DNA from: Comamonadaceae bacterium
GTDB lineage: Bacteria; Pseudomonadota; Gammaproteobacteria; Burkholderiales; Burkholderiaceae
Direction: 5' to 3'
Assembly: GCA_947377705.1 (NCBI GenBank)
Contig: CANCGU010000122.1
Span: forward strand, 1 to 7,979
DNA length: 7,979 nucleotides
The notes beneath the pieces were generated by a model. That model did no database searches. It had not been told where the DNA came from and saw only the letters and a program-made list of their open reading frames with translations. The translations under genes and the position numbers were made by a program. Shown here one piece after another: positions 1 through 5,977 of this stretch; positions within the stretch are counted from its first letter, which is position 1; the number at the start of each line of letters is the position of its first letter.

Positions 1-275
1 TGCGGAATGTCACGCAGTTTTTGTTGGCCTTTGCCGATGTTGGTTTCGGTGGCGCGCAAGCTGTCTTTGCCTTCGGCCACTTCGGCTTTGTCGCGCACGG
101 TGACGGTGTTGAGGGTGTTCTCTGTCTGCGCGCGTACAGATGTTGCAAAACTAGCAGCCAAAAGCATGGCGCCCAAGGGCAATAGTTTCGAAGGTTGCGC
201 TGCTGGCGCGCGTGAGGTGCGAGGCGCGGGTTGAGACAAGCGGCGTCGGTTGAGCCGCGAACGAGTAGTCGCCAT
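1..275 (-). CDS. TonB-dependent siderophore receptor, N-terminal part (gene cut by window edge)
   Basis: This is the first 91 codons of an outer-membrane receptor that would import ferric-siderophore using TonB energy. The start is the ATG at 275, preceded by AGGAG (284-288) at 8 nt. The protein has an unusually long basic, Ser/Pro-rich N-region (residues 1-30), a hydrophobic core at about 31-46 and a likely cleavage after VRA (49/50). A TonB-box-like stretch NTLNTVTV follows at 53-60. Residues 76-91 (ETNIGKGQQKLRDIP) match the start of the plug domain in siderophore receptors of the Fiu/FhuE/FpvA group, where it reads roughly IGKG.Q.LRDIPQS. The barrel lies outside the window, so the ligand cannot be told. 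The gene is 154 bp downstream of the ferric-iron binding protein on the same strand, which fits a joint iron-uptake role. No Fur box is visible directly in front of it. Confidence 0.85.
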   Translation of the reverse strand, partial: MATTRSRLNRRRLSQPAPRTSRAPAAQPSKLLPLGAMLLAASFATSVRAQTENTLNTVTVRDKAEVAEGKDSLRATETNIGKGQQKLRDIP

Positions 276-283
276 GAGACAAG

Positions 284-288
284 CTCCT
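284..288 (-). promoter_or_regulatory. Shine-Dalgarno of the TonB-dependent receptor
   Basis: The minus strand reads AGGAG, followed by 8 nt and then the ATG at 275. It supports the chosen start despite the long N-region before the signal-peptide core. Confidence 0.7.
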
Positions 289-298
289 GAAAGAGGGG

Positions 299-373
299 GC
301 CGAGAATTTCGGCGGTCGTGATCAGAGGTTGGCTACACGCCCTTGCACAGAGGGCGACAAACACGGGGTTTGT
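299..373 (-). other. Run of three short hairpins in the receptor leader
   Basis: Three perfect short inverted repeats lie in a row between the binding-protein gene and the receptor. The first is ACAAAC/GTTTGT (357-362 with 368-373, 5-nt loop). The second is CGCCCT/AGGGCG (338-343 with 351-356, 7-nt loop), which begins where the first ends. The third is GCCGA/TCGGC (299-303 with 309-313, 5-nt loop), shortly before the Shine-Dalgarno. None is followed by a T run, so they do not look like intrinsic terminators. They could structure the leader RNA or the intercistronic RNA. Function is inferred only. Confidence 0.3.
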
Positions 374-391
374 TGGCTGGCCGAAAGTACA

Positions 392-416
392 GCGCAAAAA
401 TTTCTATGTTTTGCGC
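392..416 (-). terminator. Possible weak terminator or 3'-end hairpin after the binding-protein gene
   Basis: An 8-bp perfect inverted repeat GCGCAAAA/TTTTGCGC (392-399 with 409-416, 9-nt loop) lies 13 bases past the binding-protein stop codon. On the minus strand the U-rich part falls inside the descending arm rather than after it, so termination would be partial at best. It may instead protect the 3' end of the upstream message or uncouple receptor expression from it. Confidence 0.35.
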
Positions 417-429
417 CTAAGTGCTGGGT

Positions 430-1488
430 TTACTTGAAACCCACACGGTCCAACATTTGTTGAACCTTGATTTGGTTCATGCCGACGGCGCTGATGGGCA
501 CCAGCTCGCTTTTGAAGTTGCCGCCCGTCATGGCTTTGAGGGCTGGGTTGTCCAGCTTCATGCCCTTGACCACGGGCCACTCGTTGTTGCCGTTGGCAAA
601 GTGGTTTTGTGCCGAGGGACTGACGAGGTATTCCAAAAACTTCACGGCGTTGGCGCTGTTCTTTGAATAGCGTGCCACCGCACCGCCTGCCACATTCACA
701 TGCGTGCCCCAGCTTTGTTGGTTGGGGAACACCACGCCGACGCGTTCCGCCACGGCTTTTTCAGCGGGGTCAGACGAGCGCATCAGGCGCGCCAAGTAGT
801 AGGTGTTGGTCACAGCAATGCCACATTCGCCGCTGGCCACGGCTTTGATTTGGTCGGTGTCACCGCCTTTGGGCGCGCGTGCCATGTTGTCGACCATGCC
901 TTTGAGCCAAGCTTCAGTGGCAGCAGGGCCGAGGTGTTCGGTCATGGCGCCAAACAAGCTCAGGTTGTAGGGGTGCGAGCCAGAGCGAATGCACAACTTG
1001 CCTTTGTTTTTAGGGTCGGCCAATTCTTCATACGTGTCGACGTCGTCGCGTTTGACTTTGAGTTTGTCGTACACCACCACGCGGGCACGGGTAGACAAAC
1101 CAAACCAAGCGGTGCTGCCATCGTCTGTGGGTTTAGAACGAAGTTGTGTCGGCACAGCGGTTTCCAACGTTTTCGATTTAACGGGCAAAAACATGCCGTC
1201 GACTTCGCCTTTCCAGAGGCGTGCAGCGTCGACCAGCAGAATCACGTCGGCGGGGGATGCGCTGCCTTCGGCTTTGAGGCGAGCAATGATGCCCGCGTCG
1301 TCTGAATCTACGCGGTTGATTTTGATGCCGGTGGTTTTGGTGAAGTCGCTGTACAGCGCTTCATCCGTGGGGTAGTGGCGGGCTGAGTAAAGGTTGATGA
1401 CCTGCTCATCGGCAAACGCGGAGGTACTGAACAAACCAGCAGAGACGGCGCAAATGGCCAAGGACAAAACGGTGAGGGTGCGACGCAT
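430..1488 (-). CDS. fbpA: Ferric-iron ABC transporter, periplasmic binding protein (FutA/FbpA type)
   Basis: This 352-residue periplasmic protein captures Fe(III) and delivers it to the inner-membrane permease. A Sec signal peptide covers residues 1-26 (AFA before D27). The mature start NLYSARHYP (32-40) is the hallmark of the FutA-like branch, where His38/Tyr39 sit near the metal. Other likely ligands are Tyr174 (in SHPYN) and the tandem Tyr230-Tyr231 in NTYYLARL, the classic tyrosine dyad of ferric-binding proteins. Length is normal for the family. Two cysteines, Cys166 and Cys222, are the only ones in the mature chain and could form a disulfide. The start ATG has GGAG 7 nt upstream (1496-1499). 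It lies downstream of the permease on the same strand, but a dedicated promoter with Fur and FNR sites sits between them. The family assignment is firm; the choice of iron over another trivalent metal is inferred from the tyrosine pattern and the Fur site. Confidence 0.93.
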   Translation of the reverse strand: MRRTLTVLSLAICAVSAGLFSTSAFADEQVINLYSARHYPTDEALYSDFTKTTGIKINRVDSDDAGIIARLKAEGSASPADVILLVDAARLWKGEVDGMFLPVKSKTLETAVPTQLRSKPTDDGSTAWFGLSTRARVVVYDKLKVKRDDVDTYEELADPKNKGKLCIRSGSHPYNLSLFGAMTEHLGPAATEAWLKGMVDNMARAPKGGDTDQIKAVASGECGIAVTNTYYLARLMRSSDPAEKAVAERVGVVFPNQQSWGTHVNVAGGAVARYSKNSANAVKFLEYLVSPSAQNHFANGNNEWPVVKGMKLDNPALKAMTGGNFKSELVPISAVGMNQIKVQQMLDRVGFK

Positions 1489-1519
1489 GTGACGACTCCA
1501 AATTAAAAAGCTTGGATGG

Positions 1520-1525
1520 AGTTTA
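1520..1525 (-). promoter_or_regulatory. Candidate -10 element of the binding-protein promoter
   Basis: The minus strand reads TAAACT, giving a predicted transcription start near 1513-1514 and a leader of about 25 nt containing the GGAG at 1496-1499. There is no good -35 hexamer. This is typical of activator-dependent promoters and fits the FNR box centred 41-43 bp upstream of that start. Confidence 0.45.
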
Positions 1526-1530
1526 CATCA

Positions 1531-1549
1531 AATGCGAATCATTATCATT
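1531..1549 (-). promoter_or_regulatory. Fur box (iron-responsive operator)
   Basis: The 19-bp element reads AATGCGAATCATTATCATT on the plus strand. On the minus strand it contains two ATGAT/ATAATGAT-type hexamers of the 6-6-1-6 Fur pattern (consensus GATAATGATAATCATTATC). It lies between the candidate -10 element and the FNR box, so Fur-Fe(II) bound there would block RNA polymerase. This predicts repression of the binding-protein gene in iron-rich cells. Confidence 0.8.
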
Positions 1550-1562
1550 TGATCTGGATCAA
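1549..1562 (-). promoter_or_regulatory. FNR/Anr box (oxygen-responsive activator site)
   Basis: The sequence TTGATCTGGATCAA is an exact match to the FNR/Anr consensus TTGAT-N4-ATCAA. The symmetry extends one base further on each side beyond the T/A flanks (ATTTGATC at 1547-1554, GATCAAAT at 1557-1564). Its centre (1555.5) is about 41.5-42.5 bp upstream of the start predicted from the TAAACT box, the class II activating position. It shares one base with the Fur box. A CRP-family regulator other than FNR could also use it. Confidence 0.75.
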
Positions 1563-1599
1563 ATCACCCTGCTGCAGGTGCAGGTTTAGGCGCAAACCG

Positions 1600-3219
1600 T
1601 CAGCTACGGCGCAGCGTGCGGCTGAGCAAGATGACGGGCAGCAAACCCACCAGCACCAAAGCCAAGGAAGGCAAAGCGGCCTCGCCGAGACGTTCGTCAC
1701 GCGCCAGTTGGTAGGCCATGACAGCCAAGGTGTCGGTATTGAAAGGGCGCAGCACCAAGGTGGCAGGCAACTCTTTCATCACATCGACCAGTACCAGCAG
1801 TGTGGCGGCGGCCAATGGCTTTTTGAGCAGCGGCCAATGGACGCGGCGTACCAACGAGAAGCCGGACGTGCCCAGCATGCGCGCGCTGTCGTCCAACGAT
1901 GCCGGCACACGCGCATAGCCGCTTTGCACCGACTGCAAGGCCACCGCTACAAAGCGCACCAAATACGCCCACACCAAGCCCAGCACTGTGGCGGTGAGCC
2001 AAAAGCCCACGCCCGATTGCGGCCATGTGGCTTGTACCCAACCCACGGGCAAGAGCAAGCCCACCACGATCACAGCGCCCGGCACGGCATAGCCCAAGCT
2101 GACCATGCCCATCACTTGGCGTGTGAGCCAGTTGGGGTGCAAGCGGGCCTGTGCGGCCAGCAGCAGGGCGGCGCTCACCGCCAATAACGCCGTCATGCCG
2201 CCCAGCGACAAACTGGTGAGCGACCATTGCACAAAGCGAGCCCAAGGCAAGTCCACCACACCCTCGCCTTGCAACAAAGCACGGAACATGAACAGCACAG
2301 GCAACACAAACCCACACAACACCGGCAGCACGCAAAGTGTCCACACAAATGCGGCAGACAAACCCTGCAGCTTCAAAGGCTGTGATTCACTGCTGTGGCG
2401 GTCTGCACGGGCGCTAGAAAAGCGCAAGCGCGATTGCGCGCGTTGTTCGGCGGCCAACAACGCCACCACCACCACCAACAGCAAAGTGGCCAGTTGTGCC
2501 GCTGCAATGCGGTTGTCCATGACCAGCCATGCTTTGTAAATACCCGCGGTGAAGGTTTGAATGCCAAAGTAGCTCGATACACCAAAGTCAGCCAGCGTTT
2601 CCATCAAGGCCAAGGCGGTGCCCGCTGCGATGGCCGGTCGCGCCAAAGGCAATGCAACGTGCAAGATGCGACGAGACAAAGGCGCACCCAGCAACCGTGC
2701 TGCCTCCATCAAATGGTTGGCCCGCTCAGACAGCGCGGTGCGGGCGAGCAAATACACATAGGGATACAACGCGAGGGTGAACACACACGCAGCACCCCAC
2801 ACATTGCGTACTTCTGGGAACACGCGGCCCTCTAGGCCAAACGCCGCACGAATGCTGCTTTGCAGTGGGCCGCTGAATTGCAGGTAGTCGGTGTAGGCAT
2901 AAGCCACCACGTAGGCTGGCATGGCCAAGGGCAAGAGCAGCGCCCATTCCAAACTGCGGCGCATTGGAAAGTCAAACAAGGTCACCGCTGCGGCAGACAC
3001 CGTGCCCATGCTGATGACGCCCACGCTCACCAGCGCGCACAACAGCAACGAGGTGCCCACATAGTCGGGCAACACGGTGCTGGCCATTTCGGCCAAGATG
3101 TTGGCCGAGGCCTCGTTCCACTGGACCCACGAAAACAACACGGTCAACACCGGCAGTGCCAACAGCAAGGCCAGCACGACCAACACACAACGGAAAAATA
3201 AGCGAGCGCTAAAAACCAT
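1600..3219 (-). CDS. fbpB: Ferric-iron ABC transporter, fused two-domain permease (FbpB type)
   Basis: This 539-residue inner-membrane protein forms the channel for Fe(III) handed over by the periplasmic binding protein. It is a tandem duplication of the BPD_transp_1 permease fold, as in FbpB/SfuB/HitB, with about 12 hydrophobic segments. The first is at 10-30 and the last at about 515-533. Each half carries an EAA-type cytoplasmic loop that docks on the ATPase. The first is clear at EAARLLG (172-178) followed by LPLARPAI. The second is degenerate at DDSARMLG (443-450) followed by WPLLKKPL. The stretch RPFNTDTLAV near 491-500 is characteristic of ferric-iron permeases. The start codon has no Shine-Dalgarno, and a TACAAT hexamer lies 5 bases before it, so the message may be leaderless. 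It is divergent from the ATPase (72 bp between the starts) and 111 bp upstream of the binding-protein gene. Confidence 0.92.
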   Translation of the reverse strand: MVFSARLFFRCVLVVLALLLALPVLTVLFSWVQWNEASANILAEMASTVLPDYVGTSLLLCALVSVGVISMGTVSAAAVTLFDFPMRRSLEWALLLPLAMPAYVVAYAYTDYLQFSGPLQSSIRAAFGLEGRVFPEVRNVWGAACVFTLALYPYVYLLARTALSERANHLMEAARLLGAPLSRRILHVALPLARPAIAAGTALALMETLADFGVSSYFGIQTFTAGIYKAWLVMDNRIAAAQLATLLLVVVVALLAAEQRAQSRLRFSSARADRHSSESQPLKLQGLSAAFVWTLCVLPVLCGFVLPVLFMFRALLQGEGVVDLPWARFVQWSLTSLSLGGMTALLAVSAALLLAAQARLHPNWLTRQVMGMVSLGYAVPGAVIVVGLLLPVGWVQATWPQSGVGFWLTATVLGLVWAYLVRFVAVALQSVQSGYARVPASLDDSARMLGTSGFSLVRRVHWPLLKKPLAAATLLVLVDVMKELPATLVLRPFNTDTLAVMAYQLARDERLGEAALPSLALVLVGLLPVILLSRTLRRS

Positions 3220-3240
3220 GCGGCATTGTAGGTAGCCGCA
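3219..3240. promoter_or_regulatory. Inverted repeat over the permease -10 and start codon
   Basis: A 6-bp perfect inverted repeat TGCGGC/GCCGCA with a 10-bp spacer (3219-3224 and 3235-3240) frames the permease -10 hexamer and touches its ATG. The position would suit a repressor operator. In a transcript starting further upstream it could form a hairpin at the start codon. No binding protein is identifiable. Confidence 0.3.
3225..3230 (-). promoter_or_regulatory. -10 element of the permease gene
   Basis: The minus strand reads TACAAT, five of six bases matching TATAAT, five bases before the permease ATG. Transcription would start at or within a base or two of the start codon. The -35 region is poor. 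Confidence 0.45.
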
Positions 3241-3279
3241 CAGGGCATGGCGTTGATGCGTGATGTGATGCGCCGTCTC

Positions 3280-3285
3280 TACAAT
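3280..3285 (+). promoter_or_regulatory. -10 element of the ATPase gene
   Basis: TACAAT lies exactly six bases before the ATG at 3292, so the A of that ATG falls at the expected +1. No Shine-Dalgarno is present and the -35 region is weak. Three TGATG units at 3254, 3261 and 3266 lie just upstream. Confidence 0.45.
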
Positions 3286-3291
3286 GGGCCT

Positions 3292-4476
3292 ATGTTTTTA
3301 GATGTCGCCCAGCTCTCTGTCAGCTACGCAGAACGTGCCCGTCCCTCGGTGGACCGCGTCACGCTGGGTCTGCGTGCGGGTGAAATGGGCGTCCTCATTG
3401 GCCCCTCGGGCTGCGGCAAAACCACATTGCTGCGTGCCGTGGCTGGTCTAGAGCGAGCCAGTGCGGGTGAAATTCGTTTGGCGCAATCGGTGGTCAGCAG
3501 CCTCGCCGTGCATGTGGCGCCTGAAGCGCGCCGCATTGGCATGGTGTTTCAAGACTACGCCCTCTTTCCTCATTTGACGGTGCATGACAACGTGAGCTTT
3601 GGCTTGCACAAACAGCCGCGTGCCGAGCGCGAAGCGCGTGTGCGCGAGGTGCTGTCGTTGGTCGGTTTGTCTAGCAGCGCGCAACGTTACCCGCACGAGT
3701 TGTCGGGCGGTCAGCAGCAGCGCGTGGCCTTGGCCCGTGCATTGGCCCCTAAGCCGCAACTGTTGTTGCTCGATGAACCGTTCTCCAACCTCGATGTGGA
3801 ATTGCGCGAACGCTTGGCTTTGGAAGTGCGTGGCATTTTGAAAGAAGCGCAAACCACCGCCTTGTTTGTGACGCACGACCAAATGGAAGCCTTTGCCATT
3901 GGTGACGTGATTGGTGTCATGTCGGAAGGCCGCTTGCACCAGTGGGACGATGCCTACACGCTGTATCACCGCCCCGCCACGCGCTTTGTGGCAGAGTTCA
4001 TTGGCCACGGTGTATTCACCCCTGCCACCTTGCGTGAGGTCAACAACCAAGTGGTGGTGCACACGCCCATGGGTGACTTGATGGACGTGGCCGAGTGCCC
4101 GCTGCCTTGCACCTTTGCCTCGGGCGAGTGCGATGTGTTGCTGCGTGCCGATGACATCGTGCATGACGACGATGCACCGGTGAAAGCCGAGATCATTCGC
4201 AAATCATTTCGCGGCTCAGAGTTCTTGTACACCTTGCGCTTGAAAACGGGTGAGACAGTGATGGCCCATGTGCCTAGCCACCACGACCACAAGGTGGGTG
4301 AATGGATTGGCATTCGCGCCGAGGTGGACCATGTGGTGACCTTCAACCGTGCTTGTCCCGTCAATGGCCATGACTTGTGCAACATGCCGTGTGCCGAGCA
4401 CGAAGCGCCGCATGAAAGCACAACCGCGCTTTTGCATGAGCAGCCCATTCACTTTCATGTGAAGCCATCGGCCTAA
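3292..4476 (+). CDS. fbpC: Ferric-iron ABC transporter, ATP-binding protein (FbpC type) with Cys/His-rich tail
   Basis: This 394-residue cytoplasmic ATPase powers the ferric-iron importer. In order it shows Walker A GPSGCGKTT (37-45), the Q-loop at Gln87 (VFQDYALFPH, typical of the CUT1/Fbp group), signature LSGGQQQR (137-144), Walker B LLLLDEP (157-163), D-loop SNLD (165-168) and the switch His195. A TOBE-like regulatory domain runs from about 240 to 352. The protein then continues for some 40 residues with Cys355, Cys363 and Cys367 and with His at 360, 370, 374, 382, 387 and 389. The TOBE domain has a further cluster (Cys269, Cys273, Cys280). This metal-ligand-rich end is unusual and could sense iron. 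I chose the ATG at 3292 because MFLDVAQLSVSY aligns with the normal start of the family. An in-frame ATG at 3247 would add 15 residues across the putative promoter. Confidence 0.92.
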   Translation: MFLDVAQLSVSYAERARPSVDRVTLGLRAGEMGVLIGPSGCGKTTLLRAVAGLERASAGEIRLAQSVVSSLAVHVAPEARRIGMVFQDYALFPHLTVHDNVSFGLHKQPRAEREARVREVLSLVGLSSSAQRYPHELSGGQQQRVALARALAPKPQLLLLDEPFSNLDVELRERLALEVRGILKEAQTTALFVTHDQMEAFAIGDVIGVMSEGRLHQWDDAYTLYHRPATRFVAEFIGHGVFTPATLREVNNQVVVHTPMGDLMDVAECPLPCTFASGECDVLLRADDIVHDDDAPVKAEIIRKSFRGSEFLYTLRLKTGETVMAHVPSHHDHKVGEWIGIRAEVDHVVTFNRACPVNGHDLCNMPCAEHEAPHESTTALLHEQPIHFHVKPSA

Positions 4477-4519
4477 ATGAGCCCAAGCAAGTGCGACAGC
4501 GGTGGGCAGGCCGCGCGTA
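4477..4519. other. Convergent intergenic gap, no clear terminator
   Basis: The 43 bp between the stop codons of the ATPase and the histidine kinase contain only a GCCCA/TGGGC repeat with a long loop and no T run. The two convergent transcripts may overlap at their ends. Confidence 0.4.
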
Positions 4520-5962
4520 TCAAGCCTGTGTATTAGAGAAGCGCACCGTGAACCTTGCCCCCGGCATTGGCTTGCCAGGGTAGGCATCTTCCAGCGTCAC
4601 CACGGCGGCATGTTGGTGCGCAATTTCCATCACGATGGGCAGGCCTAAGCCCGAGCCATCGGCCTCGGTGCCCAAGGCGCGGTAGAAGGGCTGGAACACC
4701 AAATCGCGCTCGGCTTCTGGAATGCCGGGGCCCGAATCTTCCACCTGCAACACCACTACTTTGCCAAACTTGTCGGCCAGCAAGCGTACGGTAATCACAC
4801 CTGGGTTGTCAGCTGTGGAGGGCGTGTAGTTGATGGCGTTGTCCACCAAGTTGCGCACCATTTCTTTGAGCAGCGTGGGGTTGCCCATCACGCGCACGCC
4901 TGCGCTGCCGGATGTTGCGCCTTCGTAGCCAAGGTCAATGTATTTGTCCATCGCGCGTGGCAGTGAGTCTTGAATCACGTCGCTCACCAAGCTGACCAAA
5001 TCACAGGGGCTGCGGGCAATGTTGGTGCTGCCACTTTCGGCTCGTGCTAAAGATAGAAGCTGGTTGACGGTGTGCGTGGCGCGAATGCTGGCGCGGCCAA
5101 TCAGCTTGAGCGATTGTTTGAGTTCGTCGGCGCTAGAGTCTGCGCGTTGTGCCAAGTCGGCCTGCATGCGCAAGCCCGCCAGCGGTGTTTTGAGTTGATG
5201 CGCGGCATCTGCCAAAAACCGTTTTTGTGTGGCGATGGATTCTTTCAGGCGCGTCAGCAAGTCGTTGATGGAGGCCACCAGTGGCGCCACCTCTTGCGGC
5301 ACGGCAGACTCATCCAACGGGCTTAGGTCATCGGGTTTGCGCAAGCGAATGCGCTCTTCGAGTTTGTTGAGCGGGCGAATGCCACGCGCCAAAGCCAGCC
5401 ACACCAGTAACACAGCAAGCGGCAAGATGACGAACTGCGGCAACATGACGCCTTTGATAATTTCGGTGGCCAGCACCGAGCGTTTTTCCAGCGTCTCGCC
5501 CACTTGCACCAGCACCGGCTTGGCGCCCGGCACGTCTACGCGCACCCAGGTGTAGGCCACGCGCACATCGGCGCCGCGCATTTCGTCATCGCGCAGGCGT
5601 ACTTCACTTGGCAGGGGTTGTTCTTCGTCGGGGGGCAGTGGAAAGTCGCGTTCACCGCTGACAAACTCGCCGCGTGTGCCCAGCACTTGGTAGTAAATCA
5701 AGTCGGCTTCGTCGGCGCGCAAAATTTCGCGCGCTGGCAGCGGCAGGTTGAAATACATGCGCGTTTGGTCGCTCTTGACGAGCTGCGCGAGGGCTTGTAC
5801 GTTGTATTCTAAGCCACGGTCAAACGGGCGGCCCGCAATGTTTTGCGCCACCAGCCACGTCAGCGCCAAGCTGACTGGCCACAGCAAGAGCAGTGGCGTG
5901 AGCATCCAATCCAAAATCTCGCCGAACAGCGAGTGTTGCTCGCGCCTAAACAGCTTTGCCAT
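4520..5962 (-). CDS. Two-component sensor histidine kinase, TctE-like
   Basis: This 480-residue inner-membrane kinase phosphorylates the response regulator encoded just upstream. It has a transmembrane segment at about 20-40 and a periplasmic sensor domain at about 41-172 of the type found in TctE-like kinases. The second membrane segment is at about 173-192, with a short linker to 245. The dimerisation/phosphoacceptor helix carries His255 in DAAHQLKTPLAGLR. The catalytic domain shows the N-box with Asn371 and Asn375 (RNLVDNAINYTP), G1 DSGPGI (409-414), the F-box PFYR (425-428) and G2 GSGLGL (436-441). All catalytic motifs are intact. TctE itself senses tricarboxylates, but no tricarboxylate transporter is in view, so the ligand is unknown. 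Fifteen bases separate it from the regulator stop codon and there is no strong Shine-Dalgarno. This suggests cotranscription with translation dependent on the upstream gene. Confidence 0.92.
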   Translation of the reverse strand: MAKLFRREQHSLFGEILDWMLTPLLLLWPVSLALTWLVAQNIAGRPFDRGLEYNVQALAQLVKSDQTRMYFNLPLPAREILRADEADLIYYQVLGTRGEFVSGERDFPLPPDEEQPLPSEVRLRDDEMRGADVRVAYTWVRVDVPGAKPVLVQVGETLEKRSVLATEIIKGVMLPQFVILPLAVLLVWLALARGIRPLNKLEERIRLRKPDDLSPLDESAVPQEVAPLVASINDLLTRLKESIATQKRFLADAAHQLKTPLAGLRMQADLAQRADSSADELKQSLKLIGRASIRATHTVNQLLSLARAESGSTNIARSPCDLVSLVSDVIQDSLPRAMDKYIDLGYEGATSGSAGVRVMGNPTLLKEMVRNLVDNAINYTPSTADNPGVITVRLLADKFGKVVVLQVEDSGPGIPEAERDLVFQPFYRALGTEADGSGLGLPIVMEIAHQHAAVVTLEDAYPGKPMPGARFTVRFSNTQA

Positions 5963-5977
5963 GCAACTGCGCCGTGT

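Noticed and set aside
700..1305. Open frame opposite the binding-protein gene
   Set aside because: No family features and a composition that mirrors the codon bias of the real gene on the other strand.
1568..1584. CCTGC/GCAGG hairpin after the permease stop as a terminator
   Set aside because: The stem is only 5 bp and no T run follows on the minus strand, so read-through into the binding-protein gene remains possible.
1516..2187. Long open frame on the plus strand opposite the permease
   Set aside because: Its predicted protein is Gln/His-rich with no recognisable domain, it runs antisense to a clear permease gene, and its start region is the Fur/FNR promoter. It is a reading-frame shadow.
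1697..2344. Second minus-strand open frame inside the permease
   Set aside because: It is an out-of-frame overlap of the permease, whose own frame encodes membrane segments and EAA loops across this whole stretch.
3247..3291. Upstream ATG giving a 409-residue ATPase
   Set aside because: The extra 15 residues do not resemble the start of this family, and their codons include the TACAAT promoter hexamer. The ATG at 3292 begins the usual first strand.
3448..4164. Open frame opposite the ATPase gene
   Set aside because: It is antisense to the Walker and signature motifs of an intact ATPase and shows no domain of its own.
4477..4519. GCCCA/TGGGC repeat between the convergent stops as a bidirectional terminator
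   Set aside because: The loop is about 17 nt, the stem 5 bp, and there is no T run on either side.
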